A stretch of 64,000 bases of DNA, taken from contig NZ_CABVHJ010000012.1 of NCBI RefSeq assembly GCF_902497745.1, positions 1 through 64,000 of the forward strand. The letters are read 5' to 3'. Positions 41,961 through 51,476 of this stretch are shown here, piece by piece. The notes under the pieces are model-generated. The model saw only the letters and a program-made list of their open reading frames with translations. It ran no database searches and was not told the DNA's origin. Within the stretch, counting starts at the first letter, position 1, and each line of letters begins with the position of its first letter. The DNA is from Pseudomonas fluorescens (lineage in GTDB: Bacteria; Pseudomonadota; Gammaproteobacteria; Pseudomonadales; Pseudomonadaceae). Both the position numbers and the translations under genes were made by a program.

Positions 41961-42600
41961 TTTCGTTATCGCCGACGACGAAAATCCTGCAACTGTCTTC
42001 CCGGTCAACCGCGTATCCGCCGGTAAATGCGCCGAATGCCGGGAGCAGGCTGATGCGTTCGCCGAGCCTGAAACACGCCAGGCGCAAACTCTGCCGACCC
42101 TTGCCGTGCAGCCGGTAGACCGGGTGTACGTGACCCGCCAGCACATGCCTTTCAGGGTGGGGGTCAGGTTCATGCTGCAAGGCAAATGGCCCGAGCAGCA
42201 GCGGTTCCGGCACCACCCGGATATTCAACGATTCAGGCGGATCACCTGCGCGTTGGTCGTGATTGCCGCGAATCAGCGTCATCGGCAGATCGACATGACG
42301 CGCCCGCCATTCGGCCAGTGCGCGCAAAGTCCCCACGGCATGCGAGCCGGGTCCGTGCAGGAAGTCGCCAAGAAAGATCAGTTGCCGGCAGGGCAGTTTC
42401 GCCAGTAATCGATCAATCACCGAGATATTGCTCGCCGTGGTGCCTTGCGGGACCGGTTGGCCGAGGCTGCGGTAAGCGGCGGCTTTGCCGAAATGCACAT
42501 CGGCAATCAGCAATGTCTGTTGCGCCGGCCAGTACAGCGCTTTTTCCGGCAAAAGCCAAAGTTCTTCGCCGGCCAGACGCACCGGGTAGCCTGAGTTCAT
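41944..42600 (-). CDS. pdeM: Ligase-associated phosphoesterase PdeM
   Basis: 218-residue calcineurin-like metallophosphoesterase of the ligase-associated DNA damage response set. Metal-binding motifs in order: LLIADVHFGKA (D-x-H), FLGDFLHGP (G-D), LIRGNHDQRA (G-N-H-D) and VLAGHVHP (G-H-x-H). The homologous P. putida protein is a Mn2+-dependent nuclease/phosphodiesterase. The start overlaps the helicase stop by 4 bases, so the two are coupled. Convergent with the small Pro-rich gene. Confidence 0.93.
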   Translation of the reverse strand: MNSGYPVRLAGEELWLLPEKALYWPAQQTLLIADVHFGKAAAYRSLGQPVPQGTTASNISVIDRLLAKLPCRQLIFLGDFLHGPGSHAVGTLRALAEWRARHVDLPMTLIRGNHDQRAGDPPESLNIRVVPEPLLLGPFALQHEPDPHPERHVLAGHVHPVYRLHGKGRQSLRLACFRLGERISLLPAFGAFTGGYAVDREDSCRIFVVGDNEIWPVS

Positions 42601-45086
42601 GGGGATTTATCCTTGTCGGCGCTATTCTCCAGATCACCCACCATCCGTCTGATCCGGTCAGCGAGCTTTTCCGAACTCATGCTTTCGCGCATGCGTTCCA
42701 CCAGCAGCGGAAATCCTAGCGGTGTAGGACGTTTAACCTGATGCACGTCCAGTTTCATCCCGTTAATCCGCTCCAATGTCAGTTCCAGGCGACGAATATC
42801 CAGTTCTTCGCGTAAGACTTCTTCCCCGGCCTGGGCCAGCAACAGGTTGTCGGCATCGTATTGCTTGAATACTTCGAAAAACAAACCGCTGGATGCCTGG
42901 ACCTGCCGGGTACTTTTCGGTGCACCGGGGTAACCGGCGAAGACCAGCCCGGCAATCCGCGCGATCTCGCGAAAGCGCCGCAGCGCCAGTTCGCCGGCAT
43001 TCAGGCTGGCCAGAACGTCCGCTAACAAATCATCGGCATTGAAGAGATCGGCATTCAAATGCCCGACCCAGTCGATCGGCGTAGCGCTGAGCAATTCCAG
43101 GCCGTAATCGTTTACCGCGATGGAAAACGTCACGGGCTGGCGTTGACTGACGCGCCATGCCAGCAGGCTCGCCAGCCCCAGATGCACTTGGCGGCCGGCA
43201 AACGGATACAGGAAAAGGTGCCAGCCTTCGCGGGACTTCAATACTTCGGCCAACAGGTTTTCTGTGGTGGGCAAACCCGACCAGCGCATCTGGGTTTCCA
43301 GCAACGGTCGCAATGCCTGCATTTCCGGGCCGACAAACTCGCCCTGCGCGGCGGCACTGAAGCGCCTGACCACGGCCTCAGCCAATTCGTTGGAAAGGGG
43401 CATCCGTCCGCCATTCCAGCGCGGTACGGCGGCTTTCTTCGCAGTGCTGCGTTTGACGTAAGCGGTCATGTTTTCCACTCGCACCAACTCCAGCAAACGC
43501 CCGGCGAAGAGAAAACCATCACCGGGTTTGAGCCGCGCGATAAAGCCTTCCTCGACGCTACCCAACTGCTTGCCACCGCCACCCTTGCTCCAGAATTTCA
43601 AATGGATGCTCGCATCGCTGACGATGGTGCCGATGCTCATGCGATGGCGCCGCGCCAATCGCGCATCCGGTACGCGCCAGACGCCGTGCTCGTCCGGTTC
43701 GACCCGGCGATAGTCCGGATAGGCTGTCAGAGACATCCCGCCATGGCGTACGAAAGCCAGGGCCCACGCCCAATCGGCGGGTGTCAGGTCACGATATGCC
43801 CAGGCACCGCGGACCTCTTCGTACAAGTCCTCAGGAATAAAGCCACCGCCAAGGGCCATGCTGACCAAATGCTGCACCAATACATCCAGCGGTTTGAGCG
43901 GTGACAGGCGAGGTTCGATACGCCGTTGTTCGACGGCATCACGGGCGGCGGCCGCTTCGATCAATTCAAGGCTGTGCGTCGGCACCAGTGTCACTCGCGA
44001 CGTGCGTCCCGGTGCATGACCGGAGCGGCCGGCGCGTTGCATCAAACGCGCGACACCTTTGGCCGAGCCGATTTGCAGCACGCGCTCGACTGGCAGGAAA
44101 TCCACGCCCAGATCCAGACTCGATGTGCAGACCACGGCTTTCAGTTGGCCGTCCTTCAAGGCTTTCTCAACCCAGTCGCGAGTGTCGCGTGACAAGGAGC
44201 TGTGATGCAACGCGATCAACCCGGCCCAATCGGGTCGTGCCTCCAGCAGTGCCTGATACCAGATTTCCGATTGCGCCCGGGTGTTGGTGAACACCAGCGT
44301 GCTGGCGCAGGCATCCAGTTCAGCAACGACCTGTGGCAACATTTTCAGACCGATGTGCCCGGCCCACGGAAAACGCTCGATGGCCGGCGGGAGGAGGGTG
44401 TCAACCTTCAGCGATTTTTCGCTTAGTCCTTGAATACTGATTCCGCCGCCCTGCGGGATTAGCACCTGCTCGGCGTGGGATTGGTTACCGAGGGTCGCGG
44501 ATACGCCCCAGACAATCAGATCAGGTTGCCAATGGCGCAGGCGGGCCAATGCCAATTGCAACTGCACGCCGCGCTTGTTGCCCAGCAGTTCGTGCCACTC
44601 ATCGACGACGATCATGCGCAAACTCGACAGCGCGACTTGTGCGTCGGCGCGGGCCAGCAGCAGCGTCAGGCTTTCCGGCGTGGTGATCAGCGTGGTCGGC
44701 AGGCGTCGGCTTTGGCGGGCGCGTTCGCTGCTGCTGGTGTCACCGGTGCGCAGGCCGATGCTCCACGGGATCTGCAGATCATCGACCGGGGTTTGCAGGG
44801 CGCGCGCAGTATCGGCGGCGAGCGCGCGCATGGGGGTGATCCACAGCACTGTCAGCGGTTCGGCCGGCGGTTTGCGTTTGCGTGAGGTTTCGATGGGAGG
44901 CTGCGAGCGAGCGAAACGACTGAGTGCGGCGAACCACACCGCATAGGTTTTACCGGCACCGGTGCTGGCGTGGAGCAGACCGGATTCGCCGTTTTTGACC
45001 GCCGCCCACACCTGTTTCTGAAAGGCGAACGGCTTCCAGTCGCGGGCGCTGAACCAGATTTTTGCCAGGTCGGGGGATTTCGCCAT
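42597..45086 (-). CDS. Ligase-associated Lhr-type DEXH helicase
   Basis: 829-residue superfamily-2 helicase of the Lhr-Core type, a 3'-5' ssDNA translocase. Seen: Q-like FQKQVWAA, Walker A HASTGAGKTYAVW, VDEWHELLG (DEXH box), then TSSLDLGVDF and QRAGRSGHAPG (motifs V and VI), followed by winged-helix and beta-barrel domains (residues 400-800). The ATG at 45086 begins the conserved sequence; the long upstream extension runs through a REP doublet and is not coding. Coupled to pdeM. The ligase and nuclease partners lie 4.7 kb upstream beyond the aot operon. Confidence 0.93.
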   Translation of the reverse strand: MAKSPDLAKIWFSARDWKPFAFQKQVWAAVKNGESGLLHASTGAGKTYAVWFAALSRFARSQPPIETSRKRKPPAEPLTVLWITPMRALAADTARALQTPVDDLQIPWSIGLRTGDTSSSERARQSRRLPTTLITTPESLTLLLARADAQVALSSLRMIVVDEWHELLGNKRGVQLQLALARLRHWQPDLIVWGVSATLGNQSHAEQVLIPQGGGISIQGLSEKSLKVDTLLPPAIERFPWAGHIGLKMLPQVVAELDACASTLVFTNTRAQSEIWYQALLEARPDWAGLIALHHSSLSRDTRDWVEKALKDGQLKAVVCTSSLDLGVDFLPVERVLQIGSAKGVARLMQRAGRSGHAPGRTSRVTLVPTHSLELIEAAAARDAVEQRRIEPRLSPLKPLDVLVQHLVSMALGGGFIPEDLYEEVRGAWAYRDLTPADWAWALAFVRHGGMSLTAYPDYRRVEPDEHGVWRVPDARLARRHRMSIGTIVSDASIHLKFWSKGGGGKQLGSVEEGFIARLKPGDGFLFAGRLLELVRVENMTAYVKRSTAKKAAVPRWNGGRMPLSNELAEAVVRRFSAAAQGEFVGPEMQALRPLLETQMRWSGLPTTENLLAEVLKSREGWHLFLYPFAGRQVHLGLASLLAWRVSQRQPVTFSIAVNDYGLELLSATPIDWVGHLNADLFNADDLLADVLASLNAGELALRRFREIARIAGLVFAGYPGAPKSTRQVQASSGLFFEVFKQYDADNLLLAQAGEEVLREELDIRRLELTLERINGMKLDVHQVKRPTPLGFPLLVERMRESMSSEKLADRIRRMVGDLENSADKDKSP

Positions 45087-45171
45087 GCGGGCTGCGCGCG
45101 CTCTGGAGGGGTTCTTCCAGTGACCACGCAGCGGGCGGACAAGTTTGATTTTTGTAGACGATGGAAAACGA

Positions 45172-45263
45172 ATGTGGGAGCGAGCCTGCTCGCGAATGCG
45201 GTGTGTCAGCCAACAATTTCTTAACTGACACACCGCTTTCGCGAGCAGGCTCGCTCCCACAGG
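45172..45263. repeat. REP doublet (REPIN-like), copy 6
   Basis: Inverted TGTGGGAGCGAGCCTGCTCG cores at 45173 and 45238, about 40 bases apart, between aotP and the helicase gene. Confidence 0.9.
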
Positions 45264-45279
45264 GGGGCGTTGTACGGCG

Positions 45280-46044
45280 CTATTTGAGGTTACCGCTGAG
45301 AAATTGCTTGAGGCGTTCGCTTTTCGGGTTGCCGAGTACATCCTCGGGCGCGCCTTCTTCTTCCACCAAGCCTTGGTGCAGGAACAGTACCTGGCTGGAG
45401 ACTTTCCGGGCGAAACTCATCTCATGGGTCACCATGATCATCGTCCTGCCTTCTTCCGCCAACCCTTGAATCACCTTCAACACTTCGCCGACCAATTCCG
45501 GGTCGAGCGCCGAAGTCGGCTCATCAAACAGCATCACCTCCGGTTCCATCGCCAACGCCCGGGCAATCGCCACGCGTTGCTGCTGGCCGCCAGAAAGAAA
45601 CGCCGGATATTGATCGGCCACCCGTGCTGGCAAACCAACCTTGTCCAGATAACGCCGCGCGCGATCGTCGGCCTCCTGTTTGCTGCAACCCAGCACCCGG
45701 CGCGGGGCCATGGTGATGTTTTCCAGCACGGTCATGTGGCTCCACAGGTTGAAATGCTGGAACACCATCGCCAGACGTGTGCGCAAACGTTGCAGTTCAT
45801 CGGCGTCGGCGACGTGCATGCCGTGACGGTCGGTGACCATGCGGATCGCCTGGCCATCGAGGCTCATGGCGCCATCATTGGGTTGTTCGAGAAAATTGAT
45901 GCAGCGCAAGAAGGTGCTTTTGCCCGAGCCGCTGGCGCCGATCAGGCTGATCACGTCGCCGGTCTTGGCCTTGAGCGAAACGCCTTTGAGCACCTGATGG
46001 TCGCCATAGCTTTTATGCAGGCCTTCAACGGTCAGTTTGTACAT
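45280..46044 (-). CDS. aotP: Arginine/ornithine ABC transporter ATP-binding protein AotP
   Basis: 254-residue ABC ATPase of the polar amino acid class. Walker A LIGASGSGKSTFLRC near residue 35, signature FLSGGQQQRVAIARAL near 145, Walker B VMLFDEPTSALDPELVG and a switch His in VTHEMS. Residues 90-105 carry the insertion typical of HisP/AotP. It energises AotQM with the binding protein AotJ. The ATG at 46044 is preferred over 46107. Last gene of the operon, followed by a REP doublet instead of argR. Confidence 0.93.
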   Translation of the reverse strand: MYKLTVEGLHKSYGDHQVLKGVSLKAKTGDVISLIGASGSGKSTFLRCINFLEQPNDGAMSLDGQAIRMVTDRHGMHVADADELQRLRTRLAMVFQHFNLWSHMTVLENITMAPRRVLGCSKQEADDRARRYLDKVGLPARVADQYPAFLSGGQQQRVAIARALAMEPEVMLFDEPTSALDPELVGEVLKVIQGLAEEGRTMIMVTHEMSFARKVSSQVLFLHQGLVEEEGAPEDVLGNPKSERLKQFLSGNLK

Positions 46045-46057
46045 GGGACAGACATCC

Positions 46058-47176
46058 TCAAGGCGAAAGTAGGTAGCCGCTGCGATAGGCCTCAGCGCCC
46101 GCAACATGGGCGATGACCATGCCGGCAGTGGCCATGCGTCGCAGCGAACGGGCGTACATCACGCCGGCACTGGTGCAATGAATGGGTGTGACCCGGTCGT
46201 GGATCGGGTCGATGATTTCGGCGATCTGTTGCCCGGCTTCCAGAACCTGCCCCGCGGTGGCGGTGTACACCAGCAGGCCGCCGACCGGGGTGGTCACCGG
46301 TTCCACGCCAGCCAGTGGCGTGGCGGGGAACGGCAGCGGCGGTTGCGGTTTGGTCTCGCCGACGATCGCATCAGACTGGATCAGGTAATCGATCAGCGCC
46401 TGGCAGTCGCGACTGGCCAGCGGATGGGTAACGTCACCCTGGCCGCGCAACTCGACGGTCACCGAGAAACTACCCAGCGGAATTTCGAAGTGTTCGCCGA
46501 AGCGTTCCTTCAATTGCCACCACAGCAGGGTGAAGCATTCGTCGAACGACTGTCCGCCGGAGTCGGTGGCCAGCAGGCTCGCCTGCGCTTCGATGTAGCG
46601 CGCCAGCGGTTCGACCTGCGGCCACGCTTCGGGCGTGGTGTAAAGATGCACCACAGATTCGAAATCGCAGTGCAAGTCCAGCACCATATCCGCGTCGCAG
46701 GCCAGCCGTTGCAGAGTCAGACGCTGGGATTGCAGTTGCGTGCTGGCAGTCTGGCGGGCGAGGGCGTTGCGCAGATGCGTGCGGATCAGTTCGAGGTTGT
46801 GCTGCGGATCGTCATTCAGCTTGCCCTCGATGGCGTTGCCGATCTCTTCACTCAGGTCGACGAACCAGCGATTGAAGTTCTGCCCGCTCTCCAGTTCGTA
46901 GCGGCCCAGTGGCACGTCCATCAACACTTGCTCGAGGCCAACCGGGTTGGCTACCGGCACCAGCACGATTTCGCTGCGCAGGCGGCCGGCGGCTTCCAGC
47001 TCGGCCAGACGTTGCTTGAGGTGCCAGGCGACGAGCATGCCCGGCAGTTCGTCGGCATGCAGCGAAGACTGGATGTAGACCTTGCCCTTGGCCTGCTCCG
47101 GGCCGAAGTGGAAGCTGTGGATCTGTCGTGCGGTCCCCGGCAGCGGGGCCAGCAAGTCATGGATCAGGTGGCGCAT
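46058..47176 (-). CDS. aotO: AotO, succinylglutamate desuccinylase/aspartoacylase-like protein
   Basis: 372-residue zinc carboxypeptidase-like protein (M14 / AstE-ASPA family). Zinc motif QSSLHADELPGM near residue 37 (H-x-x-E), VVPVANPVGLEQV-like block, and DLHCDFESVVHLYT near 155 with the third ligand. A C-terminal biotinyl-lipoyl-like part (about 290-345, TPVGGLLVYTATAGQVLEAGQQIAEIIDP) is present. In P. aeruginosa AotO lies in the same place in the transport operon but is not needed for uptake; its substrate is unknown. Start at the ATG 47176, 14 bases after aotM ends. Confidence 0.88.
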   Translation of the reverse strand: MRHLIHDLLAPLPGTARQIHSFHFGPEQAKGKVYIQSSLHADELPGMLVAWHLKQRLAELEAAGRLRSEIVLVPVANPVGLEQVLMDVPLGRYELESGQNFNRWFVDLSEEIGNAIEGKLNDDPQHNLELIRTHLRNALARQTASTQLQSQRLTLQRLACDADMVLDLHCDFESVVHLYTTPEAWPQVEPLARYIEAQASLLATDSGGQSFDECFTLLWWQLKERFGEHFEIPLGSFSVTVELRGQGDVTHPLASRDCQALIDYLIQSDAIVGETKPQPPLPFPATPLAGVEPVTTPVGGLLVYTATAGQVLEAGQQIAEIIDPIHDRVTPIHCTSAGVMYARSLRRMATAGMVIAHVAGAEAYRSGYLLSP

Positions 47177-47189
47177 TTGCAGAGTTGTC

Positions 47190-47900
47190 CTAGTGAGTCG
47201 GGCCGAGGAAGGCCAGCCATCGGCGTTCGGCAAGGCGGAACAGGCCGACCAGCGCAAAGGTGATGGTCAGGTAGATCAGCGCGGCGATGCCGAACGACTG
47301 AAAGGTCAGGAAGGTCGCCGAGTTGGCGTCCCGGGCGACTTTCAGAATGTCAGGGATGGTCGCGGTGAAGGCCACGGTGGTCGAGTGCAGCATCAGGATC
47401 ACTTCGTTGCTGTAATACGGCAACGAACGGCGCAGGGCCGAGGGCATGATCACGTAGGCATACAGCTTCCAGCCGGTTAGCCCGTAAGCCTTGGCGGCTT
47501 CGACTTCGCCGTGGTTCATGCTGCGAATCGCCCCGGCGAAAATCTCCGTGGTGTAGGCGCAGGTGTTCAGGGCGAAGGCGAGGATCGTGCAGTTCATCGC
47601 ATCGCGAAAGAAACTGTCGAGCAATGGCTGCGCACGCACGGCGGCGAGGCTGTAGATCCCGGTGTAGCAAATCAGCAACTGGATATACAGCGGCGTGCCA
47701 CGGAACAGGTAGGTGTAAAACTGCACCGGCCAGCGAATGTAGAAGTGCGGCGAAACTCGCGCAATCGACAACGGAATCGACACCAGGAAACCGATGAAGA
47801 TCGAGGCGCTGAGCAGCCACATCGTCATTGCCAGCCCGGTGATGTTCTGGCCGTCGGTATAAAGGAAGGCGCGCCAGTATTCCTGCAGAAGTTCGATCAT
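47190..47900 (-). CDS. aotM: Arginine/ornithine ABC permease AotM
   Basis: 236-residue permease of the HisM type with five hydrophobic segments. The cytoplasmic EAA loop reads EVEAAKAYGLTGWKLYAYVIMPSALRRSLP near residue 145. It pairs with AotQ, with which it overlaps by 4 bases (ATGA). N-terminal FRGTPLYIQLLICYTGIYSL is the typical HisM/OccM periplasmic-side segment. Assignment to Aot instead of a histidine system rests on the presence of aotO. Confidence 0.9.
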   Translation of the reverse strand: MIELLQEYWRAFLYTDGQNITGLAMTMWLLSASIFIGFLVSIPLSIARVSPHFYIRWPVQFYTYLFRGTPLYIQLLICYTGIYSLAAVRAQPLLDSFFRDAMNCTILAFALNTCAYTTEIFAGAIRSMNHGEVEAAKAYGLTGWKLYAYVIMPSALRRSLPYYSNEVILMLHSTTVAFTATIPDILKVARDANSATFLTFQSFGIAALIYLTITFALVGLFRLAERRWLAFLGPTH

Positions 47901-48625
47901 CGTACGGCCTCCCGGGCACCGGCGGCGTAGCGGCGTTCGAGCCAGCGCAGGATGAAGTTCGAGGCACTGGTGATCAACAGGTAGATCAACGCGGCGAGCA
48001 CCAGGAAGTAGAACAGTTGATAGGTGCTTTTACCGGCGTCTTGCGCGGCTTTGACCAGATCGGCCAGACCAATGATCGACACCAGCGCCGTGGCCTTGAG
48101 CATCACCATCCAGTTGTTGCCGATGCCCGGCAAGGCGAAACGCATCATTTGCGGGAACACCACAAAGCGGAAGCGCTGGCCGCGTTTGAGGCCATACGCG
48201 GTGGCGGCTTCAACCTGACCGCGCGGCACGGCGAGGATCGCGCCACGGAAGGTTTCGGTGAAATACGCGCCATAGATGAAGCCCAGGGTCAGCACCCCGG
48301 CGCTGAACGGGTCAATCTCGATGTATTCCCATTCCATGTAGTCGGTCAGGGTCGTCAGCCAGGTTTGCAGGCTGTAGAAAATCAGCAGCATCAGCACCAG
48401 ATCCGGCACCCCGCGAATCAACGTGGTGTAGAGCTGGGCGGGCAGGCGCACCAGTTTGACTTTTGACAGCTTGGCACTGGCGCCGAGCAGGCCGAGCAAC
48501 ACGGCCACCAGCAGCGACAACGCCGATAATTTGATGGTCATCCAGGTGCCTTGCAACAGCAACGGGCCAAAGCCCTTGAGGCTGAAGGCGGCGAGCCCCA
48601 GATTTTGTAAGAGGTTTTCGAACAT
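47897..48625 (-). CDS. aotQ: Arginine/ornithine ABC permease AotQ
   Basis: 242-residue HisQ-type permease with five hydrophobic segments. EAA loop: GQVEAATAYGLKRGQRFRFVVFPQMMRFALPG near residue 140; TLIRGVPDLVLMLLIFYSLQ precedes it. Partner of AotM in the heterodimeric channel. Starts 56 bases after aotJ ends, coupled downstream to aotM. Confidence 0.91.
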   Translation of the reverse strand: MFENLLQNLGLAAFSLKGFGPLLLQGTWMTIKLSALSLLVAVLLGLLGASAKLSKVKLVRLPAQLYTTLIRGVPDLVLMLLIFYSLQTWLTTLTDYMEWEYIEIDPFSAGVLTLGFIYGAYFTETFRGAILAVPRGQVEAATAYGLKRGQRFRFVVFPQMMRFALPGIGNNWMVMLKATALVSIIGLADLVKAAQDAGKSTYQLFYFLVLAALIYLLITSASNFILRWLERRYAAGAREAVR

Positions 48626-48681
48626 AAATCAGCAACCTGAGCGGATGGAAAAGGCGCCCATCGAGGATGGGCGCCGGGGCA

Positions 48682-49464
48682 TTATTTGCCGCTGTACAGA
48701 TTCAGATCGCCAAAGTGTTTCTTTTGAATCTCGGCGTATTTGCCGTCGTCGTGTAACGCTTTGATACCTTTATCTAAAAGCGCTTTCAGCTCAGTGTTAC
48801 CTTTCTTAATACCGACAGCGGTTTTGGCTGGCAGCAATTCGCTGTCGACTGGCTTGCTGACGTCATAGTCGGCGCCCTGTGGCGACTTCAAAAAGCCCAG
48901 TTCCGCTTGCAGCATGTCCTGGATACCGGCGTCGAGACGGCCGGAGGTCAGGTCGGAGTACACCTGATCCTGGTTCTGATAGGCCTGGGTTTTCACGCCG
49001 GCCTTGTCCAGCACGGCTTTGGCGTAGGCTTCCTGAATGGTGCCCTGCTCGTAACCAACGGTTTTGCCCTTCAGGGACGCGACGTCGGCGGTGATGCCGG
49101 AGCCTTTTTTCGACACGTAAGCGGTCGGGCCGGAGAACAGTTCGCTGGAGAAGTCGATGACTTTTTCGCGGGCCGGGGTCACGGTCATCGACGAGATCAC
49201 ACCGTCGAATTTGTTGGCCTTGAGGCCCGGAATCATGCCGTCAAAGTCACTTTCGACCCACTTGCACTTGACCTTCAGTTCGGCGCAGATCGCGTTGCCC
49301 AGGTCGATGTCGAAGCCCACCAGGCTGCCGTCGGCCGCTTTCGACTCAAACGGTGCGTACGAAGGGTCAACGCCAAAGCGCAGCTCTTTGTATTCCTTGG
49401 CCAGCGCGGAGCCAGCGGCCATGCACAACGCCAGTGCAGAAAGGGTCAGCAATGCTTTTTTCAT
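48682..49464 (-). CDS. aotJ: Arginine/ornithine periplasmic binding protein AotJ
   Basis: 260-residue binding protein of the ABC importer. Signal peptide 1-22 (ALLTLSALALCMAAGSALA-K). Mature part LRFGVDPSYAPFESKAADGSLVGFDIDLGNAICAEL shows the family signature, with the binding-site segments WVESDFDGMIPGLKANKFD and one disulfide-capable Cys pair (CAELKVKC). Length usual for lysine/arginine/ornithine-type binding proteins. First gene of the operon; the upstream 320 bases hold the promoter and a repeat. Confidence 0.94.
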   Translation of the reverse strand: MKKALLTLSALALCMAAGSALAKEYKELRFGVDPSYAPFESKAADGSLVGFDIDLGNAICAELKVKCKWVESDFDGMIPGLKANKFDGVISSMTVTPAREKVIDFSSELFSGPTAYVSKKGSGITADVASLKGKTVGYEQGTIQEAYAKAVLDKAGVKTQAYQNQDQVYSDLTSGRLDAGIQDMLQAELGFLKSPQGADYDVSKPVDSELLPAKTAVGIKKGNTELKALLDKGIKALHDDGKYAEIQKKHFGDLNLYSGK

Positions 49465-49663
49465 TATTCAATCCCTAAGAACCAATATGAGCGCTTGTGG
49501 CGCAGAATTATTGTTACTGGAACGCGTACGACCTATAGAAAGTAGCAATTTCCGAACCAGAGTCCCGAACAAGTGTTTTAAAAGGTTGGCGCAGCGATTG
49601 GATGAGCGAGTCAGTGCCCGCAAACGGGCACTGAAAATAGCTTGCACTGATTCAGGGCTGACC

Positions 49664-49768
49664 GTTCCCACGCTCTGCGTGGAAATGCAGCCCGGGACGC
49701 TCCGCGTCCCATCCAGAGCCGAACGCGGAGCGTCCGTTGAGACATTCCCACGCGGAGCGTAGGAACGA
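49664..49768. repeat. About 105-base palindromic intergenic repeat
   Basis: Ends GTTCCCACGCTCTGCGT and ACGCGGAGCGTAGGAAC are near-perfect inverted repeats; inside are GGGACGCTCCGCGTCCC and CGCGGAGCGTCC, further palindromes. This is a common dispersed element in Pseudomonas intergenic DNA. It fills much of the 323 bases between aotJ and the ligase; nothing else is seen there beyond the aotJ promoter region. Confidence 0.85.
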
Positions 49769-49787
49769 TCTTCGCGTCATGTTGAAC

Positions 49788-51476
49788 TCAGGCGAGAAGA
49801 TCCTGCAATGTGGCTAGGCTATCCGCCTCGTCCACGGTTTTATCCTGGCGCCAGCGCAGCATCCGTGGAAACCGCACGGCGATCCCGCTCTTGTGTCGCC
49901 GCGAAAGGGCGATGCCCTCGAAACCCAGCTCAAACACCAGGCTCGGTTTCACGCTGCTCACCGGGCCGAATTTCTCCACGGTGGTCTTGCGTACGATGCT
50001 GTCGACCTGGCGCATTTCCGCATCGGTCAGCCCCGAATAGGCTTTGGCAAACGGCACCAGCGCGCGTTGGCTGGACTCGGGCGGACCGTCCCACACGGCA
50101 AAGGTGTAATCACTGTACAGACTGGCCCGCCGACCATGGCCGCGCTGCGCGTAAATCAACACGGCATCGACACTGAACGGATCAACTTTCCACTTCCACC
50201 ACACGCCCATGTCCTTGGTGCGTCCGACGCCGTACAGGGAATCTCGCGCCTTGAGCATCATGCCTTCAACACCCAAGCGCCGTGAGGACTCGCGCTGGCG
50301 GGCGAGGTCGAACCAATCAGTGCCGCTCAGCACTGGTGAGGGCAGCAGCACCGGGCTGTTGCAGCGGGCGATGACCTCTTCCAGTTGCGCGCGGCGCTTG
50401 GCTTGCGGCTGGTTGCGCCAGTCTTCGCCCTGCCATTCGAGCAAGTCGTAGGCGAGCACCACCACAGGTACGTCTTCGAGGATTTTCTTGTCGAGAGTCT
50501 TGCGGCCTATACGTTGTTGCAGCAGGGCGAAGGGTTGCACTGCGGGAGGTTCGGTCGATTGCGGATCGAAGGCGTCTTCAGTGCGCGGATGCGTGCTTTT
50601 CCACACGACGATCTCGCCGTCGATCACCGTGCCATCGGGCAGTCCGTGCACGAGCACATCAAGTTCGGGAAAGCGCTCGGTGACCAGTTCCTCGCCCCGC
50701 GACCAGACCCACAACCGGCCTTCACGCTTGACCACTTGCGCGCGGATGCCATCCCATTTCCATTCAATCTGCCAGTCGCTGGCCGGGCCGATCAGCGCTT
50801 CGAATTCTTCCACCGGTTGCGACAAGGCATGGGCGAGGAAGAACGGATACGGCTGACCGCCACGCTGGGCATGTTCATCGCTGGATTCAGGGGCAATCAG
50901 CTTCAGGTAACTGGCGGCGCTCGGCCGGTTGGACAGATCGGTATAACCGACCAGACGTTGCGCCACGCGCTTGCTGTCCAGCCCGGCCATTGCAGCCAAG
51001 GCTCGGGTGACCAGCAATTTCGACACGCCAACCCGGAAACTGCCGGTGATCAATTTGATGCACAGCATCAGGCTTGATCGGTCCAGTTGCGCCCACAGGG
51101 CGGGCAGTTGTCGGTTCAGGTATTCCGGTGTTTCACCGCGCAGCGGCAGGAGTTTGTCTTCGATCCACTCGGCGAGGCCGGCGTCGGAACTGTGCGGGTT
51201 TTCCGCGAGCACCAGCGAAATGGTCTCCGCGAGGTCACCGACGGCTTGATAACTTTCTTCGAACAACCACGGTTCCAGGCCGGAAATCTCGACAGCCAGT
51301 TCGCGCAGGACTCTCACTGGCACCAGCTGCCGGGGCCGGCCACCGGACAGGAAGTACACGGCCCACGCAGCGTCATGGGGTTCGGCCTGGGCGAAGTAGG
51401 TTTGCATCGCCGCCAGTTTGGCGTTGCTTGACGTGGTCGCGTCGAGTTCAGCGTACAACTCGGCGAATGCTTTCAT
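49788..51476 (-). CDS. ATP-dependent DNA ligase of the ligase-associated repair set
   Basis: 562-residue ATP-dependent ligase. N-terminal helical DNA-binding domain (residues 1-200), nucleotidyltransferase domain with the adenylated Lys240 in WKWDGIRAQ, TVIDGEIVVW near 290 and MLKARDS / KWKVDPF near 410, and a C-terminal OB-fold (GFEGIALSRRHKSGIAVRFPRML). This matches the LigB-like ligases that travel with an MBL exonuclease, Lhr-Core helicase and PdeM. It overlaps the exonuclease gene by 4 bases. The other two partners are separated from it here by the aot operon. Confidence 0.93.
   Translation of the reverse strand: MKAFAELYAELDATTSSNAKLAAMQTYFAQAEPHDAAWAVYFLSGGRPRQLVPVRVLRELAVEISGLEPWLFEESYQAVGDLAETISLVLAENPHSSDAGLAEWIEDKLLPLRGETPEYLNRQLPALWAQLDRSSLMLCIKLITGSFRVGVSKLLVTRALAAMAGLDSKRVAQRLVGYTDLSNRPSAASYLKLIAPESSDEHAQRGGQPYPFFLAHALSQPVEEFEALIGPASDWQIEWKWDGIRAQVVKREGRLWVWSRGEELVTERFPELDVLVHGLPDGTVIDGEIVVWKSTHPRTEDAFDPQSTEPPAVQPFALLQQRIGRKTLDKKILEDVPVVVLAYDLLEWQGEDWRNQPQAKRRAQLEEVIARCNSPVLLPSPVLSGTDWFDLARQRESSRRLGVEGMMLKARDSLYGVGRTKDMGVWWKWKVDPFSVDAVLIYAQRGHGRRASLYSDYTFAVWDGPPESSQRALVPFAKAYSGLTDAEMRQVDSIVRKTTVEKFGPVSSVKPSLVFELGFEGIALSRRHKSGIAVRFPRMLRWRQDKTVDEADSLATLQDLLA

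Noticed and set aside
45087..45341. N-terminal extension of the helicase frame to 45341
   Set aside because: The extra residues translate a REP doublet; conserved helicase sequence begins at the ATG at 45086.
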